Shown in pieces: positions 28,143-38,405 of a stretch of 64,000 nucleotides of DNA (position 1 is its first letter; each line of letters starts with the position of its first letter). The DNA comes from Nocardioides sp. GY 10113. Its GTDB lineage: Bacteria > Actinomycetota > Actinomycetes > Propionibacteriales > Nocardioidaceae. The DNA lies in assembly GCF_004919105.1 (NCBI RefSeq), contig NZ_STGK01000015.1:42168-106167 (forward strand), written 5' to 3'. A program made the translations under genes and the position numbers. The notes under the pieces were generated by a model. It ran no database searches, was not told where the DNA came from, and was given only the letters and a program-made list of their open reading frames with translations.

Positions 28143-29383
28143 CAGCAGTCGTCACTGGTCTGGCAGTACTCCTGGACCCGCGCGACGTTGGCCTGGTGCT
28201 CGGAGTAGCTGGTCGCGAACAGCGTGCCGCCGTTCTCGAAGTCCGCCACGAAGTAGAGCCAGTCGCCGTCGGCGGGTCGCAGCGCGGCACGGATCGTCTG
28301 CCGTCCGGGCGAGCCGATCGGTCCCGGCGGCAGGCCCGGGTGCTGGTAGGTGTTGTAGAGCGAGTCACTCGCCCGCTCCTCGGCGGTCGTCCACGGGTCG
28401 CCGTCGCGCTTGCTGACGTAGGCCACCGTGGAGTCCATCTGGAGCGGCATGCCCATCTCCAGGCGGTTGTAGATCACCCGGGCCACCTTGGGGTAGTCCT
28501 GAGCCCGGTTGACCTCGAGCTCGAGGATGCTGGCCACCGTCATCAGCTCGTGCGCGCTCAGGCCGAGCGCACGCGCACCGGCGGGCACCTCCAGCTCCTT
28601 CTCCACCGACGCGGTCAGGTCGACCATCTCGCTGAGCAGCGCCCGCGGCGTGAGGTCGTCGGGCAGCTCGTAGGTCGCCGGGAAGAGGTAGCCCTCGGGG
28701 TTGCCCTCCGCCTCGGCCGGCAGCCCGATCTTCGACGGGGACTTCAGCAGCGCGGTGAGCTGGGACTTCTTGAAGTCGGACTTGGCGACGATCGCGTCGA
28801 CGATCTGGCTGAGGCGGGAGCCCTCGGGGATCGTGACGGTCTTGGTGGCCCGCATGTTGCCGGGGTCCACCAGGTAGGCGACGGCGTCCGCGGCCGCCAT
28901 CTGCTTCCTCATCACGTAGGTGCCGGCCTGGATGCCCTGCGCCTTGGAGTTCTCCGCGGCGGCGTCGACGAACGCGTCGCCGGAGGCCACCACGTCGAGG
29001 TCCGCGAGCTCGGAGCCCATCGAGCGGAGGGTCTGGCCGGGGTCGATCACCACGGTGACCTTGCCGCTGCCCGGACCGGGGTAGTCCTCCGGGCCGGCGA
29101 ACATCGACCGGACCGAGTCGAAGGCGCGCGGCAGGAAGATCGCCGCCAGCAGCGCGAACACCGCGGTCACCACGAGGATCGGCACGCAGCCGGAGCGGCC
29201 GCGCCCGGCGAAGCCGCCGCGGCGCGGGGACCGGACAGCCCGCCGCCCGCCGCGCTCGGCCCGGCGTCCGCCAGGGGCCGTCGGCACCGCCGCCGGCGCC
29301 GCCCCCGACGGGAAGGTCGACGGGGAGGCGGGCGGGGAGGCGGGCGGGAGGGCCGGCGCCGGGGCGCCGTCTGCGTCACTCAT
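28142..29383 (-). CDS. mltG: Endolytic murein transglycosylase MltG (YceG-like)
   Basis: Membrane-anchored lytic transglycosylase that cuts nascent peptidoglycan strands. The 413-residue protein has a long cytoplasmic Pro/Ala/Arg-rich region, one transmembrane helix (ILVVTAVFALLAAIFLPRAF, about 70-90), a LysM-like domain and the catalytic YceG domain with MTVASILELEVNRAQDYPKV (Glu in ILELE) and MDSTVAYVSKRDGDPWTT. The C-terminus (FVADFENGGTLFATSYSEHQ) is typical. It overlaps ruvX by eight bases. Confidence 0.95.
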   Translation of the reverse strand: MSDADGAPAPALPPASPPASPSTFPSGAAPAAVPTAPGGRRAERGGRRAVRSPRRGGFAGRGRSGCVPILVVTAVFALLAAIFLPRAFDSVRSMFAGPEDYPGPGSGKVTVVIDPGQTLRSMGSELADLDVVASGDAFVDAAAENSKAQGIQAGTYVMRKQMAAADAVAYLVDPGNMRATKTVTIPEGSRLSQIVDAIVAKSDFKKSQLTALLKSPSKIGLPAEAEGNPEGYLFPATYELPDDLTPRALLSEMVDLTASVEKELEVPAGARALGLSAHELMTVASILELEVNRAQDYPKVARVIYNRLEMGMPLQMDSTVAYVSKRDGDPWTTAEERASDSLYNTYQHPGLPPGPIGSPGRQTIRAALRPADGDWLYFVADFENGGTLFATSYSEHQANVARVQEYCQTSDDC

Positions 29384-29903
29384 GGGTCTCCTCGGAGTCG
29401 CCGGTCCTCCCGGCAGGGCTGTCGTCTCGCTCGCCGTCCGGGTCCGAGTGTCCCGGCGTTGCGACCAGCTCCCCCGGAGGGTTCCCGGTCGCGCGCTCGG
29501 TGTCCAGCGCGTGCTGCAGGATCACGACCGCGGCCGCCTGGTCGATGATCGCGCGCCGCTTCTGTCCCTTGCGCTGGTCGCGCAGCATAGCCTCGGCGGT
29601 GACCGTGGTGAGCCGCTCGTCGACCAAGCGGACCGCCACCGGCGCGATGCGCGCCGCGAGCCGAGCCGCCAGCTCGCGGACCTTGACGGCTGCGGGCCCC
29701 TCGGCACCGGAGAGCGACCGGGGAAGCCCGACGACGACCTCCACGGCCTCCTCGCTCGCCACCAGCTGGGCGATCCGGCGCAGGTCGCCCTTCCCGCGGC
29801 GCACCGTCTCGACCGGGGTCGCGATCATCCCGGAGGGGTCGCAGCGGGCCACGCCGATCCGGGCGTCGCCCGGATCGACGCCGAGGCGTACGCCGTACCT
29901 CAC
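29376..29903 (-). CDS. ruvX: Putative pre-16S rRNA nuclease / RuvX (YqgF)
   Basis: RNase H-like fold nuclease of the YqgF family, implicated in 16S rRNA 5'-end maturation and possibly Holliday junction resolution. The 175-residue protein has GVRLGVDPGDARIGVARCDP at the start (first Asp), VVVGLPRSLSGAEGPAA in the middle, and VDERLTTVTAEAML (Glu). The acidic C-terminal extension is variable. The alaS-ruvX-mltG-aroE order is conserved in actinobacteria. Confidence 0.95.
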   Translation of the reverse strand: MRYGVRLGVDPGDARIGVARCDPSGMIATPVETVRRGKGDLRRIAQLVASEEAVEVVVGLPRSLSGAEGPAAVKVRELAARLAARIAPVAVRLVDERLTTVTAEAMLRDQRKGQKRRAIIDQAAAVVILQHALDTERATGNPPGELVATPGHSDPDGERDDSPAGRTGDSEETHE

Positions 29904-29921
29904 CTGCGCTCGATCCCGTGC

Positions 29922-32600
29922 TCAGACGCCCGCGACGGCGGCCGTCACCGCGGCCAGGGCCTCGTCGATCCGGGAGACGTCGGAGCCACCGCCCTGGGCC
30001 ATGTCGGCCTTGCCGCCGCCGCGACCGTCGATGAACGGCGCCACCGCACGGACCAGCTCGCCGGCGGCCAGGCCGCGGGCCTGGGCCGCCTCGTTCAGGG
30101 CCGCCACCACGGCGGCCTTGCCGTCGGCGACGCCGATCAGGACCACCACGGCGGGTGCGTCCCCGGGGAGCCGGCCCCGGACGTCGGTCGCGAGCGTGCG
30201 CACGTCGCCGCCGGCGGCGCCGTCGAGGCGCTGGGCCACGACCTGCACGCCGTTGACGTCGACCGCACCCGCGGCCAGCCCGGCGCCGCCGGAGAGCAGT
30301 TGCGCCAGCCGGATCCTCTCCAGCTCCTTCTCGGTCTGCTTGAGCCGGTCGAGCAGGTCGCCCACGCGGCCGACGAGGTCACCGGACTGGACCTTGAGCA
30401 GCGTGTTGAGCTGGTTCACCACGTCCCGCTCGCGGGCCAGGTAGGCGAAGCCCTCCACGCCGGTGAGCGCCTCGATCCGGCGGTTGCCGGAGCCGACGCT
30501 GGCCTCGCCGGTCACCACGATGGTGCCGATCTGGCTGGAGTGCTCGACGTGGGTGCCGCCGCAGAGCTCGCGCGACCAGGGGCCGCCGATCTCGACGACG
30601 CGGACCTTCGACTCGTCGTACGTCTCGCCGAAGAGTGCGATCGCGCCCCACTCCTTGGCCTCGGGCAGGGTCATGTAGTCCCAGGAGACGGCGAGGTCGG
30701 CCCGCAGGGCGTTGTTGGCGACCTCCTCGATCTCCTTGACCTGGCCCTCGGGGAGCGCCTGCGTCCAGCCGAAGTCGAGACGCAGGTAGCCGGGGCGGTT
30801 GTAGGAACCCGCCTGGAGCGCGGTGGGGCCGAGCACCTCGCGCAGGGCCGCGTGCACCACGTGGGTGCCGGAGTGCGCCTGGCGGGCGCCGAGGCGCCAC
30901 TGCGGGTCGACCCGGGCGTGCAGCAGCGACGCATCCGCGGGCAGCTCGCCGTCGACGACCCGGACCTGGTGGACCACGAGCCCGCGGACCGGGCGCTGGA
31001 CGTCGAGCACCTCGAGCGTGCCGCCGGCGAACTCGATGACGCCGGCGTCGGCGGCCTGGCCGCCGGACTCGGCGTAGAAGGGGGTGCGGTCCAGCACCAG
31101 CTCGCCGATCTCGCCGCCGGCGAGCACCGGCACCGCAACACCCTCCTTGAGCAGCGCGAGCGGCGTGGACTCGGTCTCCAGCGTCTCGTAGGCCAGCCAC
31201 TGGGTGGGGCCGTTGGCGTCCAGGATCCCGCGGTAGACGCCCGTGTCGGCGTGCTGCCCCTTCTTGGCGCGGGCGTCGGCCTTGGCCCGCTCGCGCTGCT
31301 CGGTCATCAGCTGCCGGAAGCCGGCCTCGTCGACGTCGAGCCCCGCCTCCGAGGCCATCTCCAGCGTCAGGTCGATCGGGAAGCCGTAGGTGTCGTGCAG
31401 CGCGAACGCCTTCTCACCGGGGATGGTGGCGGCGCCGGCCTTCTTCACCTCGCCCGCGGCGAGGTCGAAGATCTGCGTGCCCGAGGCGAGCGTCTTGCGG
31501 AACGCGTCCTCCTCGGCGAACGCGACCCGCGCGATCCGGTCCCAGTCGGTGTGCAGGTCGGTGTAGGTCTCGCCCATCCTGTCGCGCGAGACCGGCATCA
31601 GCTCGGGCAGCGCGCGGTCGCCGTACCCGAGCAGGCGCATGTTGCGGATCGCGCGGCGCAGCAGGCGGCGCAGCACGTAGCCGCGGCCCTCGTTGCCGGG
31701 CGTGACGCCGTCGCTGATCAGCATCATCGACGAGCGCACGTGGTCGGCCACGACGCGGAACCGGACGTCGTCGGGGTAGGCGGCGCCGTACTTCTTGCCC
31801 GACAGCTCCTCGGCCTTCTCGATGACCGGGTACATCACGTCGGTCTCGTACATGTTCGCCTTGCCCTGGAGCAGGTAGGCGACGCGCTCGAGGCCCATGC
31901 CGGTGTCGATGTTCTTCTTGGGGAGCTGGCCGGCGATGTCGAAGTCCGACTTCGATCGGACCGCGGAGAGCTCGTCCTGCATGAAGACGAGGTTCCAGAA
32001 CTCGAGGTAGCGGTCGCCCGCGTCCCAGTCACGGTCGGCGCCGAACTCGGGGCCGCGGTCGATCAGGATCTCCGAGCACGGGCCGCCCGGTCCGGGGATG
32101 CCCATCGACCAGTAGTTCTCCTTGGCCGGCAGCCGGACGATCCGGTCGTCGGGCAGGCCGGTGACCTTCTTCCAGATCGCCACCGCCTCGTCGTCGCCGT
32201 CCAGGACGCTCGGGTAGAGGACCGACTCGTCGAAGCCGAAGCCGCCCTGGTCCTGGGAGCGCGTGACCAGCTCCCAGGCGAACTCGACGGCGCCCTCCTT
32301 GAAGTAGTCGCCGAAGGAGAAGTTGCCGCACATCTCGAAGAAGGTGCCGTGCCGGGTGGTCTTGCCGACCTCCTCGATGTCCGGCGTGCGGATGCACTTC
32401 TGAACGCTGGTGGCGCGCGCGTACGGCGGCGTCTCCTGACCCAGGAAGTAGGGCTTGAAGGGCACCATGCCGGCGTTGACGAACAACAGGTTGGGGTCGT
32501 CGAGCAGCAGGGAGGCGGAGGGAACGACCGTGTGCCCCCGCTCCTCGAAGTGGGCGAGGAACCGCCGGCGGATCTCGGCGGTGCTCAGGTAGCCCGTCAT
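29922..32600 (-). CDS. alaS: Alanyl-tRNA synthetase
   Basis: Charges tRNA-Ala and edits Ser/Gly mischarging. The 892-residue protein contains the class II catalytic core (FVNAGMVPFKPYFLGQE, RHGTFFEMCGNFSFGDYFK), the editing domain with zinc-binding HSGTHVVHAAL and CGGTHVEHSSQ, and the C-terminal coiled coil plus DHHA1 domain ending RGGGKADMAQGGGSD. All parts are full length. The start overlaps the preceding gene by one base. Confidence 0.98.
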   Translation of the reverse strand: MTGYLSTAEIRRRFLAHFEERGHTVVPSASLLLDDPNLLFVNAGMVPFKPYFLGQETPPYARATSVQKCIRTPDIEEVGKTTRHGTFFEMCGNFSFGDYFKEGAVEFAWELVTRSQDQGGFGFDESVLYPSVLDGDDEAVAIWKKVTGLPDDRIVRLPAKENYWSMGIPGPGGPCSEILIDRGPEFGADRDWDAGDRYLEFWNLVFMQDELSAVRSKSDFDIAGQLPKKNIDTGMGLERVAYLLQGKANMYETDVMYPVIEKAEELSGKKYGAAYPDDVRFRVVADHVRSSMMLISDGVTPGNEGRGYVLRRLLRRAIRNMRLLGYGDRALPELMPVSRDRMGETYTDLHTDWDRIARVAFAEEDAFRKTLASGTQIFDLAAGEVKKAGAATIPGEKAFALHDTYGFPIDLTLEMASEAGLDVDEAGFRQLMTEQRERAKADARAKKGQHADTGVYRGILDANGPTQWLAYETLETESTPLALLKEGVAVPVLAGGEIGELVLDRTPFYAESGGQAADAGVIEFAGGTLEVLDVQRPVRGLVVHQVRVVDGELPADASLLHARVDPQWRLGARQAHSGTHVVHAALREVLGPTALQAGSYNRPGYLRLDFGWTQALPEGQVKEIEEVANNALRADLAVSWDYMTLPEAKEWGAIALFGETYDESKVRVVEIGGPWSRELCGGTHVEHSSQIGTIVVTGEASVGSGNRRIEALTGVEGFAYLARERDVVNQLNTLLKVQSGDLVGRVGDLLDRLKQTEKELERIRLAQLLSGGAGLAAGAVDVNGVQVVAQRLDGAAGGDVRTLATDVRGRLPGDAPAVVVLIGVADGKAAVVAALNEAAQARGLAAGELVRAVAPFIDGRGGGKADMAQGGGSDVSRIDEALAAVTAAVAGV

Positions 32601-32908
32601 CAGTCGTTGCCTCTCTCAGGTGCTTCGTTGGGTCGTGCCAGTGCTGGGGTGGGGTGCGGTGCCGCGGTCAGCTCGCCCGGCCCGTCGGCCCCGGCGCTCG
32701 CGAGCCGGTAGCGCTCGCGCAGGTCCGCCTCGGCGTGCACGCGGCCCTGCTCCAGCTCCTCGCGGAACATCCGGGCCCCCACGAAGGCGGCGCCGACACG
32801 GTCGCGCATCCCGTCGACCGTGAACGCCTCGAGGACGCGGCGGACACGGACCACGCCGTAGACGCCGGCGGCCACACCGGCGCCGAACCAGATCCCACGG
32901 CCCATCAT
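32600..32908 (-). CDS. DUF6167-like small membrane-associated protein
   Basis: 102 residues between alaS and another small gene. It begins MMGRGIWFGAGVAAGVYGVVRVRR, a hydrophobic glycine-rich N-terminus, followed by a charged helix (RDRVGAAFVGARMFREELEQ) and a Pro/Ala-rich tail. It resembles the conserved actinobacterial gene found upstream of alaS (DUF6167-type); the role is unknown. The ATG overlaps the upstream stop, and its own stop overlaps the alaS start. Confidence 0.7.
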   Translation of the reverse strand: MMGRGIWFGAGVAAGVYGVVRVRRVLEAFTVDGMRDRVGAAFVGARMFREELEQGRVHAEADLRERYRLASAGADGPGELTAAPHPTPALARPNEAPERGND

Positions 32909-33456
32909 GTCGGCTCCATCCCCGCCCGCTGCCGGGCCTCGTACTCGCGGCGGGCCTGCCGCAGGTCGGTGCGTCGCTGCTTCCGGGCCCGCTTGACCTC
33001 GCGCCTCATCTCGAAGCGGATCCGGTTGCGGACCTCCGGCGAGAGCGCCCGTCGCAGGCCGGCGGCCAGCGCGGCGGTCTTGATCACCGACTCGCGCAGC
33101 ACGATGTCGGCGAAGACCGGAGCGGGCACCACCGGCGCCGGCTCGCGGTGCTCCTGGCCGAGCGCGGTGATCAGGTACTCCCGGTCGTCCGCGACGGCCG
33201 GCACCTGGCCGCCATCGGCTGCGGCCCGGGTCGCCCGCTCGGCCCGCGCCGTCTGGGCCCCCAGCTGTTCCTCGATCCGGACCAGCTGGCGCCGCAGCTC
33301 CTCGGCGTCGGCTGCCGCCTGCGCGAGCAGCTCGGTGGTCCTCCTCCGCTCCCGCCCGATCCCACGCGCCAACACGCTCACGGCGAGGGCCAGGCCGACG
33401 AGGGCGAGCAGCGCCAGGGCGGCCAGCCAGTACGGCAGCGAGAGGTCGGGGGTCAC
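32905..33456 (-). CDS. Membrane-anchored coiled-coil protein, unknown function
   Basis: 183 residues from a GTG at 33456 (VTPDLSLPYWLAALALLALVG); an ATG at 33504 inside rarA is an alternative. One N-terminal helix (about 8-30) anchors a cytoplasmic coiled coil (RERRRTTELLAQAAADAEEL and RRQLVRIEEQLGAQTARAER), then a strongly basic C-terminal region (RREVKRARKQRRTDLRQARR) that could touch nucleic acid or membrane. No family was recognised. It sits between rarA and the DUF6167-like gene, close-packed on the same strand. Confidence 0.6.
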   Translation of the reverse strand: MTPDLSLPYWLAALALLALVGLALAVSVLARGIGRERRRTTELLAQAAADAEELRRQLVRIEEQLGAQTARAERATRAAADGGQVPAVADDREYLITALGQEHREPAPVVPAPVFADIVLRESVIKTAALAAGLRRALSPEVRNRIRFEMRREVKRARKQRRTDLRQARREYEARQRAGMEPT

Positions 33457-33467
33457 GGGGGACAAGA

Positions 33468-34862
33468 CTATCGGCCGCGAATGATGGAGCGGATCCGCTC
33501 CCACCGCTGCTTGATCTGCGCCTCCGCACCGAGCTCGGTCGGACGGTAGTAGCGGGCGTCGGCGACCGCGTCGGGCGCGTACTGCTGGGTGGCGATCCCG
33601 TACGGCGCGTCGTGGCTGTACCGGTACCCCTCACCGTGGCCGATCTTCTTGGCGCCGGCGTAGTGGGCGTCGCGCAGGTGCGGCGGCACGGCGCCGATCT
33701 TCCCGGCCCGCACGTCGCGCAGCGCCTCGTCGACCGCCAGGTACACCGCGTTCGACTTGGGCGCCACCGCGAGCGCGACCACGGCCTGGGCCAGGGTGAT
33801 CCGCCCCTCGGGCAGTCCGATGAGCTGGACCGCCTGGGCGGCGGCGACGGCGGTCTGCAACGCCGTCGGGTCGGCCAGTCCGATGTCCTCGCTGGCCGAG
33901 ATGATCAGCCGGCGCGCGATGAACCGGGGGTCCTCCCCCGCCTCGAGCATCCGCGCCAGATAGTGCAGGGCGGCGTCGGCGTCCGAGCCGCGGATCGACT
34001 TGATGAACGCGCTGATCACGTCGTAGTGCTGGTCGCCGTCGCGGTCGTAGCGGACCGCGGCCTGGTCGGCGGCGGCCTCCGCGGTGGACAGGTCGATCAC
34101 CACCCGGCCGTCCCCGTCCGTGTCGCCGGCCAACGAGGCGGCGCCGGCGGCCGCCTCGAGATAGGTCAGCGAGCGGCGCGCGTCGCCGCCGGCGAGTCGG
34201 ACCAGGTGGTCGCGGGCCTCGTCGTCGAGGCGGTAGGCGTCCGCCAGGCCGCGCGGGTCGCTGACCGCGTTCGCCAGCACCGCCCGGATCCCGTCGTCGT
34301 CCAGCGACTCCAGGCGCAGCAGCAGGCTGCGCGAGAGCAGCGGCGAGATGACGCTGAAGGACGGGTTCTCGGTGGTCGCGGCGACCAGGGTCACCCAGCG
34401 GTTCTCCACGCCCGGCAGCAGCGCGTCCTGCTGGGCCTTCGAGAAGCGGTGCACCTCGTCGACGAAGAGGACCGTCTCCTCGCCCGTCGCGACCAGCGTG
34501 GCGCGGGCCGAGTCGATGGCGGCCCGGACCTCCTTGACGCCGGCCTGCACCGCGGAGATCTCCACGAAGCGACGGCCGGTCTGCCGGCTGACGATGGAGG
34601 CGATGGTCGTCTTGCCGGTGCCGGGCGGCCCCCAGAGCAGCAGCGACAAGGAGCGGTCCCCGTCGACCAGCTGCCGTAGCGGCGAGCCCGGGGCGCGCAG
34701 CTGCGGCTGCCCGACCAGCTCGTCCAGGGAACGCGGACGCATCCGCACCGCCAGCGGTGCGGATGCGTGGGTGGCGTCGCTCAGCGAACCGCCCGTGCCG
34801 GCGCGACGGCCTCCGGCGATCTCCTCGCCGAAGAGGCCGTCGCTCGCGTCAGCCTCGGCCAC
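33468..34862 (-). CDS. rarA: Replication-associated recombination protein RarA (MgsA)
   Basis: AAA+ ATPase of the clamp-loader clade that acts at stalled replication forks. The 464-residue protein has LAVRMRPRSLDELVGQPQL, Walker A LLLWGPPGTGKTTIASIV near 76-93, Walker B TVLFVDEVHRFSKAQQDALL, sensor VAATTENPSFSV, and the C-terminal tetramerisation domain (IRGSDADAALHYLARMLEAG). The GTG start has no clear ribosome site. Confidence 0.95.
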   Translation of the reverse strand: MAEADASDGLFGEEIAGGRRAGTGGSLSDATHASAPLAVRMRPRSLDELVGQPQLRAPGSPLRQLVDGDRSLSLLLWGPPGTGKTTIASIVSRQTGRRFVEISAVQAGVKEVRAAIDSARATLVATGEETVLFVDEVHRFSKAQQDALLPGVENRWVTLVAATTENPSFSVISPLLSRSLLLRLESLDDDGIRAVLANAVSDPRGLADAYRLDDEARDHLVRLAGGDARRSLTYLEAAAGAASLAGDTDGDGRVVIDLSTAEAAADQAAVRYDRDGDQHYDVISAFIKSIRGSDADAALHYLARMLEAGEDPRFIARRLIISASEDIGLADPTALQTAVAAAQAVQLIGLPEGRITLAQAVVALAVAPKSNAVYLAVDEALRDVRAGKIGAVPPHLRDAHYAGAKKIGHGEGYRYSHDAPYGIATQQYAPDAVADARYYRPTELGAEAQIKQRWERIRSIIRGR

Positions 34863-34878
34863 TCAGTCAACCAACCCG

Positions 34879-34890
<12 letters not shown>
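34847..34890. repeat. 14-bp direct repeats at the opp/rarA junction
   Basis: CGTCAGCCTCGGCC occurs at 34847-34860 (start of rarA) and again at 34877-34890 (end of the oppF-type gene), 30 bases apart. It spans the 16-bp gap between the two genes. Confidence 0.6.
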
Positions 34891-36177
<1,287 letters not shown>

Positions 36178-36178
36178 C

Positions 36179-37225
<1,047 letters not shown>

Positions 37226-37243
37226 CTTGGGGGTCTCCGATTC

Positions 37244-38260
37244 CTAGCCCAGCCGGACCCGGGGGTCGATGAAGGCGTAGGCGATGTCCACGACGATGTT
37301 GGCGAGGACCACGAACGCGCCCGCCAGGACCACGACACCGATGATGGTGGGCAGGTCCCAGGCGTTGGACGCCTGGACCGTCAGCAGGCCGAGGCCGGGG
37401 TAGGCGAACACGGACTCCGTGATGATCGCACCTCCGAGCAGCGTTGCGAAGTCCAGGCCGGTCATCGTGACGAGGGGGGTGAGTGCGGCCCGGAGACCGT
37501 GCTTGAACAGGACCGTGCGGCCGGGGAGACCCTTGGCGGTCGCGGTCCGGATGTAGTCCTCGTTCAGCGACTCGAGCACGAACGCGCGCGTCATGCGGAC
37601 GTAGCTGGCGAGGAAGACCAGGGCGAGCGTGAAGCCAGGGAGCATCAGGTTGCTCAACCAGCTGCCGAAGCCACCATCGGCGATGCTGGCGTACTGCGGA
37701 TAGGGCAGCAGGCCCCACTTGACCACGACGTACTTCAGGAAGAAGACACCGATGAAGAACGTCGGGAAGGCGTAGGCGATCAGCGTGACGCCGACGATGC
37801 CGCGGTCCAGGATCGATCCCTTGGTGACCGCTGCCGCGATGCCGAGCGAGATGCCGCCGAGCAACCACAGCGCCACGGCGACCAGCGCCAGTGAGATCGA
37901 GACCGGCGCCGCCTCGGCGATCAGCTCGTTCACCGTCTTGGCGTTGAGCTGGGAATAGCCGAAGCACGGCGCATCGCACTCGGTCACGATCGCGGGGTTG
38001 GCCGCGCGCAGCTCCGGGTCGTCAGGGAACTGCCGGCCCACGGCGACGCCCTTGACGAAGTCGGCCCACTGGACGACGACGGGCTTGTCGTAGCCGAGCG
38101 CCTTCTCGGTGGTGGCGATCTGCTCCTGCGTGCAGATCTTGCCGCACGCGTAGCGCGCCTGGTCGACCGGCGCTGCGAAGAAGAGGACGAACGTCACGAA
38201 GGACAGGACGAGTAGCAGCACCACCCCGATGATGCTGCGGCGCACCGCGTAGGCCCACAT
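37244..38260 (-). CDS. Oligopeptide/dipeptide ABC transporter permease (OppB-like)
   Basis: Inner-membrane permease of 338 residues. The first transmembrane helix is at 7-30 and a long periplasmic loop (about 31-105) contains four cysteines (CGKIC, ECDAPC), unusual for OppB and likely disulfide-bonded. Five further helices follow. The ATPase-coupling EAA loop reads EDYIRTATAKGLPGRTVLFK. It is preceded by a hairpin-rich 145-bp gap after the binding-protein gene. Confidence 0.92.
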   Translation of the reverse strand: MWAYAVRRSIIGVVLLLVLSFVTFVLFFAAPVDQARYACGKICTQEQIATTEKALGYDKPVVVQWADFVKGVAVGRQFPDDPELRAANPAIVTECDAPCFGYSQLNAKTVNELIAEAAPVSISLALVAVALWLLGGISLGIAAAVTKGSILDRGIVGVTLIAYAFPTFFIGVFFLKYVVVKWGLLPYPQYASIADGGFGSWLSNLMLPGFTLALVFLASYVRMTRAFVLESLNEDYIRTATAKGLPGRTVLFKHGLRAALTPLVTMTGLDFATLLGGAIITESVFAYPGLGLLTVQASNAWDLPTIIGVVVLAGAFVVLANIVVDIAYAFIDPRVRLG

Positions 38261-38300
38261 AACTTCTCACCCTCTAGCTCGGGAACTGCTGTGTCTATCT

Positions 38301-38383
38301 GTGGCCGCGCCGAGGCGCGACGGAGCGGCCACGTCGTCGTGGCCGCGGAGTGCCGGGCGGACGCTCGCGCGCCCGCCCGGCAC
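38301..38383 (-). terminator. Hairpin cluster between opp binding-protein and permease genes
   Basis: Three pairings are possible. GTGCCGGGCGG (38350-38360) with CCGCCCGGCAC (38373-38383) makes an 11-bp stem soon after the binding-protein stop. Next, GCGGCCACG (38325-38333) can pair with CGTGGCCGC (38338-38346), or its GCGGCCAC can pair with GTGGCCGC (38301-38308). The last two are mutually exclusive. Likely a partial terminator or attenuator. Confidence 0.65.
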
Positions 38384-38405
38384 CCTCAGGTGGTGGTCAC
38401 CCTGA

